Part shown: positions 53,611-62,355 of the stretch, piece after piece | Layout: each line of letters opens with the position of its first letter | Position numbering within the stretch: position 1 is the first letter of the stretch | DNA from: Gammaproteobacteria bacterium | GTDB lineage: Bacteria > Pseudomonadota > Gammaproteobacteria > JAKDMP01 | DNA: 64,000 nt | Assembly (NCBI GenBank): GCA_027018875.1 | Contig: JALUYA010000032.1 | Coordinates: forward strand, 90,567 to 154,566 | Direction of reading: 5' to 3' | Position numbers and translations under genes: made by a program | Notes under the pieces: generated by a model | What the model was told of the DNA's origin: nothing | Seen by the model: only the letters and a program-made list of their open reading frames with translations | Database searches by the model: none

Positions 53611-55194
53611 GTGGAACCCACTCAACTGGTCGTGGATCTCTCGAGGTGGCAATTTGCCATCACCGTCCTCTACCACTTCCTGTTCGTGCCACTCACAATC
53701 GGCCTCGCGGTGCTGATCGCGGCGATAGAGACCGTGTACGTGGTCACCGGCCGCGAAATATTTCGCGACATGGCGAAATTCTGGGGCAAGCTGTTCCTGA
53801 TCAACTTCGCTCTCGGCGTCGCCACCGGCCTCACGATGGAGTTCCAGTTCGGAACCAACTGGTCCTTTTACTCGTATTTCGTCGGCGACGTGTTCGGTGC
53901 GCCGCTTGCAATCGAAGGCCTGATGGCCTTTTTCCTCGAATCGACATTCGTCGGGCTCATGTTTTTCGGCTGGGACCGGCTATCACGCGGCAAGCACCTG
54001 TTCGTTACCTACATGGTTGCGCTGGGCTCGAATCTTTCCGCCTTGTGGATCCTGATCGCCAACGGTTTCATGCAGGCGCCGTCAGGCGCGCGCCTCGATC
54101 CGTTCACGATGCGGTTGCAGCTGTCGAGCTTCGCCAATCTCATCTTCAACCCCGATGCCCAAACCAAGTTCGTACACACGACGGCGGCCAGCTACGTGCT
54201 CGCGGCCGTTTTCGTGTGCGCGGTAAGCGCCTGGTACCTGTTGCGCAAGCGCCATGTCGAACTCGCGCGACGCTCCTTCCGCATGGCCGCGATCTTCGGG
54301 CTTTTCGCATCGCTCGCCGTGATCACCCTCGGCGATGCCTCCGGCTTCAAAGATGTTGGCGTCCAGCCGCCGAAGATCGCGGCCATGGAAGCCATGTGGC
54401 ACACGGAAAAAGCACCCGCCGGACTCAACCTGATCGCCTTCCCGAGCAGCCGGGAACAGAAGAACCTGTGGTCGCTCAGCGTGCCCTGGATCGGGGGAAT
54501 GATGCTCACGCATGCCTTCGACAAGCCCATCCCCGGCGTCTTCGAACTCGAAGCCCAGGCCCGGCGCCGAATCTACAATGGCATCCCGGCGCTACTGGCG
54601 CTGGAGCGATTGCAAAAAACCCCCGGCGACAACCGGGCGTTAACGACCTTCCGCCAACACGAAAAGGACATCGGTTACGCCTTCCTGCTGCAGCGCTACG
54701 CGCCGAATGTCGCAAAGGCCACGCCGGCTCAAGTCGAGCGCGCGGCCCGCAAGACCATTCCGTCGGTTCCGGTGGTTTTCTGGGCCTTCCACCTGATGGT
54801 GTACTTCGGCTTCACGATGCTCGCCTTTTTTGTGCTGGCGACGATGTTTTCGCTTATGCGCAGCGAGTACCGGCGCCGATGGTTCCTGCGCCTGTCCTTG
54901 TGGCTGCTCGTGCTGCCATATCTTACCGTGGAACTGGGCTGGATTACCGCCGAGATGGGGCGCCAACCGTGGACGGTGTACGGCATACTGCCCACGTGGC
55001 TTTCCGCCTCGACCCACAGCGTCGCGTACATGATCTTCTCGCTCGCGGGCTTCATCGGGCTTTACACGGTATTCATCGTAATCGAGATCTACCTAATGCG
55101 CCGCGCTATCATTGAAGGGCCCGCCACGGCGCCGGGAAAAGATGACAATACCCAGGCCCTGCCCACGTTCGTTCTCAAAGGAGGCTCCGCATGA
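53611..55194 (+). CDS. cydA: Cytochrome bd ubiquinol oxidase subunit I
   Basis: Quinol-oxidising, heme-bearing subunit of cytochrome bd, a high-affinity oxygen reductase. It has 527 residues. Heme ligands are visible in context: a His in the ITVLYHFLFVPL segment, a His in KFVHTTAASYVL, and a Met in FWAFHLMVYFG. The quinol loop (PPKIAAMEAMWHTEKAPAG) is the long E. coli-like form with Lys and Glu, and GRQPW is present. I choose the GTG at 53611, nine bases after GGAG, rather than the TTG at 53596. It overlaps the next gene by four bases. Confidence 0.95.
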   Translation: MEPTQLVVDLSRWQFAITVLYHFLFVPLTIGLAVLIAAIETVYVVTGREIFRDMAKFWGKLFLINFALGVATGLTMEFQFGTNWSFYSYFVGDVFGAPLAIEGLMAFFLESTFVGLMFFGWDRLSRGKHLFVTYMVALGSNLSALWILIANGFMQAPSGARLDPFTMRLQLSSFANLIFNPDAQTKFVHTTAASYVLAAVFVCAVSAWYLLRKRHVELARRSFRMAAIFGLFASLAVITLGDASGFKDVGVQPPKIAAMEAMWHTEKAPAGLNLIAFPSSREQKNLWSLSVPWIGGMMLTHAFDKPIPGVFELEAQARRRIYNGIPALLALERLQKTPGDNRALTTFRQHEKDIGYAFLLQRYAPNVAKATPAQVERAARKTIPSVPVVFWAFHLMVYFGFTMLAFFVLATMFSLMRSEYRRRWFLRLSLWLLVLPYLTVELGWITAEMGRQPWTVYGILPTWLSASTHSVAYMIFSLAGFIGLYTVFIVIEIYLMRRAIIEGPATAPGKDDNTQALPTFVLKGGSA

Positions 55195-55403
55195 CGACCT
55201 CGGAACTGCTGCGCTATGCCGGATGGTTCGCGCTTGCCCTATTAGCGCTCGCGGGTGCCGCGATATTGAGCTACTGGGCGCCGTGGTACTTTGCCTGGGT
55301 GGTCGGCACCGTCATGATCATCCTGATAACCGCCTTCGCCGGTGCGCTGTATGAGCGCCAGGCACGCGAGCAGGGCGCGCACGGCGAAGATCCTCTCAAA
55401 TGA
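55191..55403 (+). CDS. CydX-like small subunit with an extra N-terminal transmembrane helix
   Basis: A 70-residue, two-helix membrane protein encoded between cydA and cydB. Residues 32-40 read WYFAWVVGT, nearly the start of E. coli CydX (WYFAWILGT), and the following helix and charged tail (ALYERQAREQG) correspond to CydX as well. Residues 1-30 add a second hydrophobic helix that CydX (about 37 residues, one helix) does not have. The ATG has the strongest ribosome binding site in the operon, AAAGGAGG six bases upstream, and overlaps the cydA stop, so the long form should be translated. Known CydX stabilises the hemes of cytochrome bd and is usually encoded after cydB. Confidence 0.8.
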   Translation: MTTSELLRYAGWFALALLALAGAAILSYWAPWYFAWVVGTVMIILITAFAGALYERQAREQGAHGEDPLK

Positions 55404-55422
55404 CTAGACGCAAGGTGTAACG

Positions 55423-56577
55423 ATGGAAGCCTATGCTGTACTGAAAGTGATCTGGTGGCTGCTTCTGGGGGTCCTATTCATGGGTATCGGCATCATGATC
55501 GGCCAGGATATGGGAGTCGGCACCTCGCTGCGCTATCTTGGACGCACGGACCGGGAGCGTCGCGCGGTACTCAACATGATCGGCCCGCACTGGGACGGCA
55601 ACCAGGTCTGGTTTATCCTCGGCGGCGGAGCGATTTTCGCCGCATTCCCCACGGTCTACGCAACCCTGTTCTCGGGGCTCTATATCGTCATGCTGCTGCT
55701 GTTGTGGTCGATGATCATCCGCCCGCTGGGTTTCGAGTACCGCAGCAAGCTGGATTCGCCCCGATGGCGCGAGCGCTGGGATTGGGCATTATTCCTGAGC
55801 GGCTTCATTCCCATGCTTGTCTTTGGCACCGCCATCGGCAACGCGCTTAGGGGGTTCCCCTTCCGTTTCAACGAGATTATGCAGTCGTTCTACCCCCACG
55901 GATTTGGATTCTATACCCTGTTCAACCCCTTCTCGGTCCTCATCGGGGGGGGGATGGCGGTCGCGCTCTCGCTCTACCAGGCGGGCGCCATGGTTTCCCT
56001 GCGTTCCGAGGGCCTCATCCTCGCACGAGCAAAGCGCATGATGCGCGCCGCCGCAGTGCTCGCCATGGTGATTTTCACCATAGGCGGCATCTGGCTGAGC
56101 CAGCTGAACGGCTACGCGCCGAGCGGGACGATCGATCCGGCCATGCCGGCGAACCCCCTTGCGAGTTCGGCGATAATGGCAAAAGGCGCCTGGTTGCACA
56201 ATTTCTTTACGCACCCAGCACTTTTCATCGTACCCATCCTGGTGTACATCGCACTGCTGGCCGGATCCTGGTTTACCCGCCGCAACCGACCGCAATGGGC
56301 CTGGTGGTCGGGCGCTATTGCATGGATGGCGACCATAGGCACCTTGGGCGCCGCGATGTTCCCGATCCTTGCGCCTTCCTATGTGAACATCGATCAAAGC
56401 CTGACGGTGTGGAACGCGAGTTCTTCGCCGCGCACGCTGGCCTGGATGCTCGGCTTCGCCCTGGTCTTCATCCCGCTGATTCTCTTCTATACCGGTTGGG
56501 CCTTCCGGGTGATGCGCGGGAAAATTCGGCCGGAAGATATCGCCCAACGCGACAAGAAGGGCGAGGAAAGCTACTGA
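55423..56577 (+). CDS. cydB: Cytochrome bd ubiquinol oxidase subunit II
   Basis: Second large subunit of cytochrome bd. It has 384 residues with about eight or nine transmembrane helices. The N-terminal FMGIGIMIGQDMGVGT, IGPHWDGNQVWFILGGGAIFAAFP and PLGFEYRSK segments are typical, and the end matches proteobacterial CydB. It lies 19 bases after the CydX-like gene with an AAGGTG site, completing a cydDCAXB operon. No ybgE-like gene follows. Confidence 0.94.
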   Translation: MEAYAVLKVIWWLLLGVLFMGIGIMIGQDMGVGTSLRYLGRTDRERRAVLNMIGPHWDGNQVWFILGGGAIFAAFPTVYATLFSGLYIVMLLLLWSMIIRPLGFEYRSKLDSPRWRERWDWALFLSGFIPMLVFGTAIGNALRGFPFRFNEIMQSFYPHGFGFYTLFNPFSVLIGGGMAVALSLYQAGAMVSLRSEGLILARAKRMMRAAAVLAMVIFTIGGIWLSQLNGYAPSGTIDPAMPANPLASSAIMAKGAWLHNFFTHPALFIVPILVYIALLAGSWFTRRNRPQWAWWSGAIAWMATIGTLGAAMFPILAPSYVNIDQSLTVWNASSSPRTLAWMLGFALVFIPLILFYTGWAFRVMRGKIRPEDIAQRDKKGEESY

Positions 56578-56775
56578 AAAGGTTTTTCGCGTGACGCTCA
56601 AAGCCTCAAGCATGCGGGGGGTTGTTTGGATATTGGCTCCACTGGCGTTGGTAGATGCGAACCGTACCTCGAAGAGGTTCTCCTGATGAGCGGGCCGGGG
56701 CTTTTGGCGAACATGACGACAAAGTATTCCTTGGCGCCGAGGCCGCAGCCAAAGCCTAGAAGGCGGCGATCCGAT

Positions 56776-58428
56776 TCAACGCAAGGGACCCCGGGGTAAG
56801 TCCCGGCAGCCGGCGGTGAGCGGAGGCAAGGAGGCTATCCCAACATCCTTCAGCACCCGCCTCCAGTCGATCAATTGCTTGGCCCGGAGAATGGCGGCCA
56901 ATTTAGCGGGCATGGATACAGCGTATGCCCGGGATCCCCGCCCTTGTCCATAACGCCGGTTCCAGGCGGCCAGGCCCATCAAGCCGACCTTTTTCCCAAG
57001 CCCCAGATGGGGCCTGCCAGAGGCGTCGAGATAAACGTTGTTCCGGGCCATCGAGCCGGCGAGAGGCAATGGCAGGGTCAGCGCGGAACCCCGGTTCCAG
57101 GCCAGCAGGTTTGCGCAGACGAGAATTTTCTGCGGGGTCGTTGCCGCACCCCGGTTTTCGTTGAGGCTGATGATTCCGCCAAGGCCGTTGTCCGCGACCA
57201 GGTTACCCATGATCCGCAAGTTCCTGCTCGAGGCGAGAGAGATGCCGCGTTGGCCGTTTCCATAGACCCGGTTGCCCTCGATACGAATATCATGGCTTAC
57301 CTCGACGTGAATGCCGAAGCCGATGTTGTAGGCGCTGAGGGAATTCGTCAGCTTATCCCCGCGGTTTTTCCAGTCGAACCAGATGCCATCGCCATCATTG
57401 CCGATGGCCCGGAGGCGGGTGACAACCGAATCGCGCAATCCGCCGTTGCCGACAAACTTGAAACCGCCCGCCTCCCACCATTTGTTGAACCCCCGGGTGT
57501 TGTTATACGCGGCAAGATCATCGGCCAGGTAGACGCGGCGGCCGCGCACGTTGTAGCCCAGGCGGCCGGCCCGGATCACCCGGGTATGCACGATCCGGTT
57601 ATGATCCCCCGCCAGGGAGATCCCGGTGCTGTCCACCTGTTCGACGCGCAGGTGATCGAGGGTGATGTAGTTGCCGCTCAGGGTGATCGCGCCCGCTTGC
57701 GATACGGCCGAAGTATTGCTGTAACGGAAGCTCAGGCGGCGCACGGTCAGCCGATCCCAGCCGGAGGCAAAGAGGAGGTAGGGATGAACAGCGAACAAGA
57801 CCTGGAGATGATTGGGATTTTGCCCCCGGGGCAAGCGAAGATACAATCGTTGGCCGCTGCGATCATAAAAAAATTGGTGCGGCCGAAGGATTGAGGCATT
57901 GCCCGGGATTCTACCGGGCCAGATACCGCGAGGCACGCGAATCCGGGCCAGGTCACTTGCGGGATTTCCGGGATAGCCGCCCCAGATCAGGCCGCCGACC
58001 TGGATCAGGGGCTTACCGTCCACGAAGCCTTGTTGCGAATTGATTTTCCAGCCCGGGCGAACCCAGACACCGCGATCGAGCGGCTTCCAGCCGATTACGC
58101 GCCGCGCGCCGGACACGATTGCGCTGCCCCGGACCGGGCCTTCGATCCGGGTGGGCGGCGCCCGGGAGCCGATGGCACGAGCCCGGGAGTAACCCACGGC
58201 ACGGCGTAGATCGAGGGGTTGGCGATAGATTCCGGGGCGCAGGCGCAGGGTATCACCGGGGCGCAACTGTTGCAGCGCGGCCTTCAGGCCGCAAACGGGA
58301 GCCAGGGTGACCCCCGGTGAACTTTTGGTGCATTGCGCCGGCGGCTGCACGATAATCTCTCGTCCCTGCGCCACCAGGGTTATCAGCGTGCTTCCCAACA
58401 GGACCAGGTACGGGATCTTGCGGATCAT
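56776..58428 (-). CDS. Exported right-handed parallel beta-helix protein
   Basis: Predicted periplasmic or secreted carbohydrate-active or carbohydrate-binding protein. It has 550 residues with a signal peptide (hydrophobic residues 6-20). The GLKAALQQLRPGDTLRLRPGIY opening and the tandem coils through NRVYGNGQRGISLASSRNLRIMGN-type repeats (Asn ladders, about residues 230-450) define a pectate-lyase/epimerase-like beta-helix. No catalytic set could be assigned. Placement at the end of a polysaccharide cluster suggests it lyses, epimerises or binds that polymer. Confidence 0.8.
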   Translation of the reverse strand: MIRKIPYLVLLGSTLITLVAQGREIIVQPPAQCTKSSPGVTLAPVCGLKAALQQLRPGDTLRLRPGIYRQPLDLRRAVGYSRARAIGSRAPPTRIEGPVRGSAIVSGARRVIGWKPLDRGVWVRPGWKINSQQGFVDGKPLIQVGGLIWGGYPGNPASDLARIRVPRGIWPGRIPGNASILRPHQFFYDRSGQRLYLRLPRGQNPNHLQVLFAVHPYLLFASGWDRLTVRRLSFRYSNTSAVSQAGAITLSGNYITLDHLRVEQVDSTGISLAGDHNRIVHTRVIRAGRLGYNVRGRRVYLADDLAAYNNTRGFNKWWEAGGFKFVGNGGLRDSVVTRLRAIGNDGDGIWFDWKNRGDKLTNSLSAYNIGFGIHVEVSHDIRIEGNRVYGNGQRGISLASSRNLRIMGNLVADNGLGGIISLNENRGAATTPQKILVCANLLAWNRGSALTLPLPLAGSMARNNVYLDASGRPHLGLGKKVGLMGLAAWNRRYGQGRGSRAYAVSMPAKLAAILRAKQLIDWRRVLKDVGIASLPPLTAGCRDLPRGPLR

Positions 58429-59540
58429 CCCACAACCTCTTGCCGCAACAGCGTGAGGAAACCATTAATCACCGGGCTTTCCAGGCGCAGGCCACCATCC
58501 GCCTCGGCGTAGAAAAGCAAGACATCGAGCAGATAGGCGATCAACAACCCGCGCAGCACCGTCCGCGGAAAGTTCCGTGATGGTGACAGCCCCGCAAGAT
58601 AATCCGCCATCCCGGCGAGAACATGTTTGCGAGTCGATGGGTTGGGGAGGCGTCCGCGCACCACGGCCGAAAGCAGATGCCAGTGGAGAAAGTCCTGCAC
58701 GGGATTGCCGCTTTCGATGGCATATTCCCAGTCGAATACGAACAGTTGGTTGGCCTCGAGCACGGCGTTCCACGGGGCGAAGTCCCGATGCACCGGAGTG
58801 GCGGGAAGCGCCATGCCCACGAGTCGGGTACCGGCCGCCTCGATGCCCCGCCCGAGTAGTCCGCAAGAGACGGAATCGAGGTGCGGGCGCAGGCGCTTGA
58901 GCCCGGTTTCCAATCCCCTCCATCCCGCGGACTCGAGGTACCCCTCCCGGGGGCCGCTACCGGCCAGTGCCCATAGAAAGGCCGCCGCGGGGTGAATCCA
59001 GCGCCGCGGCGGCCGGGGTCCCGCCCGGACCGTTTGTACCAGGAATGCCCGGCCCCGGATTTGCCCTTCGGCGAGAAGGCGGGGAACTTGCTTCGCAAGT
59101 GCCGCGGTTTCCGCCAGGCGCCGCAGCCACTGCGCCTCGATCGCGATGCGTTCCTCCGCCCGAGAGCCCAGGGCGAGTTTGGCCACGACCAGTCGGCCAT
59201 CGGGCAGGTGCAGGGCCACGCTGATTTTTTGATAGGGACCGGGGGTTCCCACCAATACACCGGCAACCGTTGCCCCGGCCTCGGCCGCGAGCGCTGTAAC
59301 CCGGCATAGATGATCTTCCGGCAGCCGCCCGGTGGCCGGGCGAACCCGGGCGGCCAGGCCGATCAGGCTGCGATTCGCCCATTCCGGCACGAACAGGTCA
59401 AGGCCCGATTTTCGCGCCGGTGACGACGGCAGGTAGAGCGCCCGCAGCCGCGGCCATGGCATTCGGTACAGTAATAAATTCTCATTCATGCCGGAATGAG
59501 TTCCGTCCCGGTCTTGCAACCGCGCGGCAACCGGTTTCAT
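58425..59540 (-). CDS. Phosphotransferase (aminoglycoside/choline kinase-like)
   Basis: Small-molecule kinase of the protein-kinase-like fold. It has 371 residues. The catalytic loop H-x-D-x4-N is TPVHRDFAPWNAVL (about residue 255), and FDWEYA supplies the metal-binding Asp. Substrate is unknown; in polysaccharide clusters such proteins may phosphorylate sugars or act on exported glycans. The frame is open to 59906 inside the glycosyltransferase gene, but the ATG at 59540 overlaps that gene's stop as ATGA. Confidence 0.82.
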   Translation of the reverse strand: MKPVAARLQDRDGTHSGMNENLLLYRMPWPRLRALYLPSSPARKSGLDLFVPEWANRSLIGLAARVRPATGRLPEDHLCRVTALAAEAGATVAGVLVGTPGPYQKISVALHLPDGRLVVAKLALGSRAEERIAIEAQWLRRLAETAALAKQVPRLLAEGQIRGRAFLVQTVRAGPRPPRRWIHPAAAFLWALAGSGPREGYLESAGWRGLETGLKRLRPHLDSVSCGLLGRGIEAAGTRLVGMALPATPVHRDFAPWNAVLEANQLFVFDWEYAIESGNPVQDFLHWHLLSAVVRGRLPNPSTRKHVLAGMADYLAGLSPSRNFPRTVLRGLLIAYLLDVLLFYAEADGGLRLESPVINGFLTLLRQEVVG

Positions 59541-60370
59541 TCGGGAATATCCAGGCGATAACGCTCGGCGGCACGGATAACGCGTGCCGGGACACGGGCG
59601 GTATACCCCCCGGCCATGCCCTTTAACCCGATGCGGGCGAGCCGAGCCGCCGGACGCAGCACCAGTTTTTCCAGCTTCGGTGACCAGCCGTAGCCGTCCC
59701 GGGCCCGAATGCAGGCCTCCTCGCGTAGCGCCTGGGCGCGCAGGTTGCGGGTCTTCTGCTGTGGGTAATAACGCATGCAGGCGAGGTAGCCCGGCAGATG
59801 AGTGAAGCGCCCGACGCGGGCGATCCGGGACCACAGGTCGCCATCCATGGCCAGGTTGAAACCCCGATCGAGCCCCCCCGCCCGGCGGTAGATGCGCCGG
59901 CGCCAAAAGGTTGCCGGCTGGGGCAGGTAATTATGATCGTAGCGCAGCACCAGTCGGTTGAAACGCATTTCTTTTTTGGGGCGCAGCACCCGACCGTCGG
60001 CATCGATCCAGAGTGCATCGCCATACACCGCATCGATTCCGGGGTGGCGCCGGAAAAATCTCCCGATTTGCATCAAGGCGCCCGGGAGCAGCAGGTCATC
60101 GGAGCACAGCCAACCGAAGATTTCTCCCGTGGCGCGTTCAAACCCGTGGATCAGGGCATCGGTCTGGCCACCATCGGAGGCACTGCTCCAGAAGGCGAGA
60201 TGGGGCTCGAAACGGCGGATAACCTCTACGCTGCCGTCGTTGGAGCCCCCATCCATGACGAGAATCTCAAGATCCGGATATTGCTGCTCAACCAGGGATT
60301 TCAGCGTGGCTTCCAGATATCGCCGTTGTTGGAAAGAGGGCACAATCATGCTGATTTTCAGCGCCTTCAT
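59537..60370 (-). CDS. Family 2 glycosyltransferase
   Basis: Inverting glycosyltransferase of 277 residues, predicted cytoplasmic. KISMIVPSFQQRRYLEATLKSL opens the GT-A fold, with LVMDGGSNDGS and WLCSDDLLLPGAL giving the nucleotide-sugar and DxD-like acidic sites. The frame is open to 60628, but the ATG at 60370 shares a base with the ligase stop (TGATG). It adds one sugar to a surface polysaccharide whose identity is unknown. Confidence 0.9.
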   Translation of the reverse strand: MKALKISMIVPSFQQRRYLEATLKSLVEQQYPDLEILVMDGGSNDGSVEVIRRFEPHLAFWSSASDGGQTDALIHGFERATGEIFGWLCSDDLLLPGALMQIGRFFRRHPGIDAVYGDALWIDADGRVLRPKKEMRFNRLVLRYDHNYLPQPATFWRRRIYRRAGGLDRGFNLAMDGDLWSRIARVGRFTHLPGYLACMRYYPQQKTRNLRAQALREEACIRARDGYGWSPKLEKLVLRPAARLARIGLKGMAGGYTARVPARVIRAAERYRLDIPE

Positions 60371-61656
60371 CACTGCGGCTCCCGCGCCGGGGTTTGATGG
60401 GTATTTCCGGCGATCGCGGCAATTCCGAGCAACAGCCCCAGCGGGAACCACACGGTAAGGGCCTTGACCGGCTCGAGCAGGATGGGGTTGAAGCCATAGG
60501 TCATGATGGCGGCCAGGGAGATGACGGCCAGGGTATGGGCATAGGGGGTGTATGGGGTGGGCGACAGGCGGGGAGAGAGCACCCGGCGATAGGCAACGGT
60601 ACCGATTGCGGCAAGGCCGAAGAACCACAACGAAATTCCGAGCAATCCGCCATTTCCGAGGATATCCAGTATGCCGCTATGGGTAGGAAGTTCATTGTTT
60701 CCACGGCCGGTATTGAACAGGGTGAATCGGTCCACCGAGGGAACGGTATAGAAATTACCCCACAGGGGGGATTCCTTGAATCGGCCCAGCATCATCTCGT
60801 AGGTGTGCATGCGGTATTCCGGGTTGCCGCTGGGCAGGTAGTTGCTGCGGTAGATAAGCAGAAAGGCCGCGGCGATGATGACGGCAATGCCGAGCAGCGT
60901 CGCCAGGTAGGCGGTGAGAATGCGGGCGAAGGGAGCCCGCTGTTTGAACCAGGGCAAGCCCTTGAACCACAAGAGGTAGGCGGCGCTGACCAGCCCCGCC
61001 AGGTAGCCGGTATTCTTATCGGAAAACACGGTCCACAGGGCCAGCAGCATCAGCCCCGCCAGCAGGGTGGTTTTTTTGCGTGCGGCGAACAGGTAGTAGG
61101 CCATCGCCGGGATGAATAGAAACTCCAGCTCATGAAAGGGGGCGTAGGCTCGATACGGGATCTGGAACAGGCCCATGAACAACGAGACACCGACTATCCA
61201 GAGGGTGGCAACCCGCACGGCGCGCAGGGGATCGGCGCTTCGAACCAGCCAGGCTGCGATCGGCAGGAACAGCAGCATGTACCAGCCCATGAACAGGAAA
61301 CTCTGGTTGTCGTGGCGGAAGAAGCGTAGATAGGCGCCGCCGACGGTAATAAGAAAGGCGACCAGCGCGAGCGGCCAGGCGATGCGTCCCACGCCGGGAA
61401 CCGGGAGCGGGTGCATCTCGAGCCCCCGCCCGACGAAGGTCAGCAGGATACCGGTAACGAGTACAAACATCGGGATGTGTTTCGTCGCCGTGAACATATC
61501 GAGCGCAATGCCGCCTACCCCCGAGGGATGGATGGCAAGAAACAGCAGGGCCAGGGCAAATCCGGCCAGCACGAGACGATCCGAGAACAACAAGGCGGAC
61601 CGGGACCGGGTAACGTGGACCGTAGCGGGCCGCGGGCGGGCATTGGTCGCGGGCAT
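60370..61656 (-). CDS. O-antigen ligase/polymerase-like membrane protein
   Basis: It has 428 residues with about 11-12 predicted transmembrane helices and one larger periplasmic loop (around residues 270-320, containing YRMHTYEMMLGRFKESPLWG and THSGILDILGNGG). That loop pattern, with the LGRFKESPLWGxxF and H-S-x-x-D-x-L-x-x-x-G motifs, fits the Wzy_C/O-antigen ligase family. It is followed by a glycosyltransferase with a one-base overlap. Confidence 0.83.
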   Translation of the reverse strand: MPATNARPRPATVHVTRSRSALLFSDRLVLAGFALALLFLAIHPSGVGGIALDMFTATKHIPMFVLVTGILLTFVGRGLEMHPLPVPGVGRIAWPLALVAFLITVGGAYLRFFRHDNQSFLFMGWYMLLFLPIAAWLVRSADPLRAVRVATLWIVGVSLFMGLFQIPYRAYAPFHELEFLFIPAMAYYLFAARKKTTLLAGLMLLALWTVFSDKNTGYLAGLVSAAYLLWFKGLPWFKQRAPFARILTAYLATLLGIAVIIAAAFLLIYRSNYLPSGNPEYRMHTYEMMLGRFKESPLWGNFYTVPSVDRFTLFNTGRGNNELPTHSGILDILGNGGLLGISLWFFGLAAIGTVAYRRVLSPRLSPTPYTPYAHTLAVISLAAIMTYGFNPILLEPVKALTVWFPLGLLLGIAAIAGNTHQTPAREPQ

Positions 61657-61664
61657 GGGCCGGG

Positions 61665-62144
61665 TTATTCCTGCTTGTCCGGACCCGGGGCCTCGACCGG
61701 GGGGGTGATGCGTATGATCCGGTTGGCCCCCACCACCACCGCGCCCGGCGGAACGTCCTTAGTGACGACGGCATTGGCACCGACGACGGCACCGCGGCCG
61801 ACGGTGATGCCTCCCAGGATCTTGGCGCCCGCCCCGAGTACGACGTTAGCCTCGATCGTCGGTGCGGCATTGCCGGCATCCTTGGCGCCGATGGTCACCT
61901 GTTGCATGATCAGCACATTGCCCCCGATGCGCGAGGAGCCATGGATGATGATTCCGTAGGGATGCGGCATCCGGGTATCGGCCCGTATCGGACCATAGAT
62001 ATCGCAGTTCAGAAGCAGTTGCAGCAACTTGCAAACCAGCGGAATCCGGTGGTGACGGCACCCGATCAGCATCCGTGACGCCAAGGGATTGCGCCGCTCT
62101 GCCGAGGCGGCGAACCGTGCGGCTGGGCGTGCTGGATCGGTCAT
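61665..62144 (-). CDS. Hexapeptide-repeat acyltransferase (serine O-acetyltransferase-like)
   Basis: Left-handed beta-helix acyltransferase of 159 residues. Hexapeptide repeats are clear in RIGGNVLIMQQVTIGAKDAG, VVLGAGAKILGGITVGRGAV and AVVTKDVPPGAVVVGANRII. The IHGSSRIGGNV His resembles the catalytic position of CysE-type enzymes. It is shorter than CysE at the N-terminus and sits in a polysaccharide cluster, so O-acetylation of a sugar is more likely than cysteine synthesis. Confidence 0.85.
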   Translation of the reverse strand: MTDPARPAARFAASAERRNPLASRMLIGCRHHRIPLVCKLLQLLLNCDIYGPIRADTRMPHPYGIIIHGSSRIGGNVLIMQQVTIGAKDAGNAAPTIEANVVLGAGAKILGGITVGRGAVVGANAVVTKDVPPGAVVVGANRIIRITPPVEAPGPDKQE

Positions 62145-62355
62145 GGCTTGCCCTCCAGTGAAATCGTGGCGACAAGGCCCGGAGCCTCGCCTGAGGGGAA
62201 CGGAATACTCTTACCATAATCCGCAGCGGGGGGCCGTGTCACCTGCGGGGATCGGCTTCCCGGGAAAGCCCGGCTGCCGGTAACATCGCCAGCCAATGAA
62301 ACCGGTGCGGAATTGCGGCCGAACAGGGCGTTACGGTTCCAAGGCAGAATCGGGC

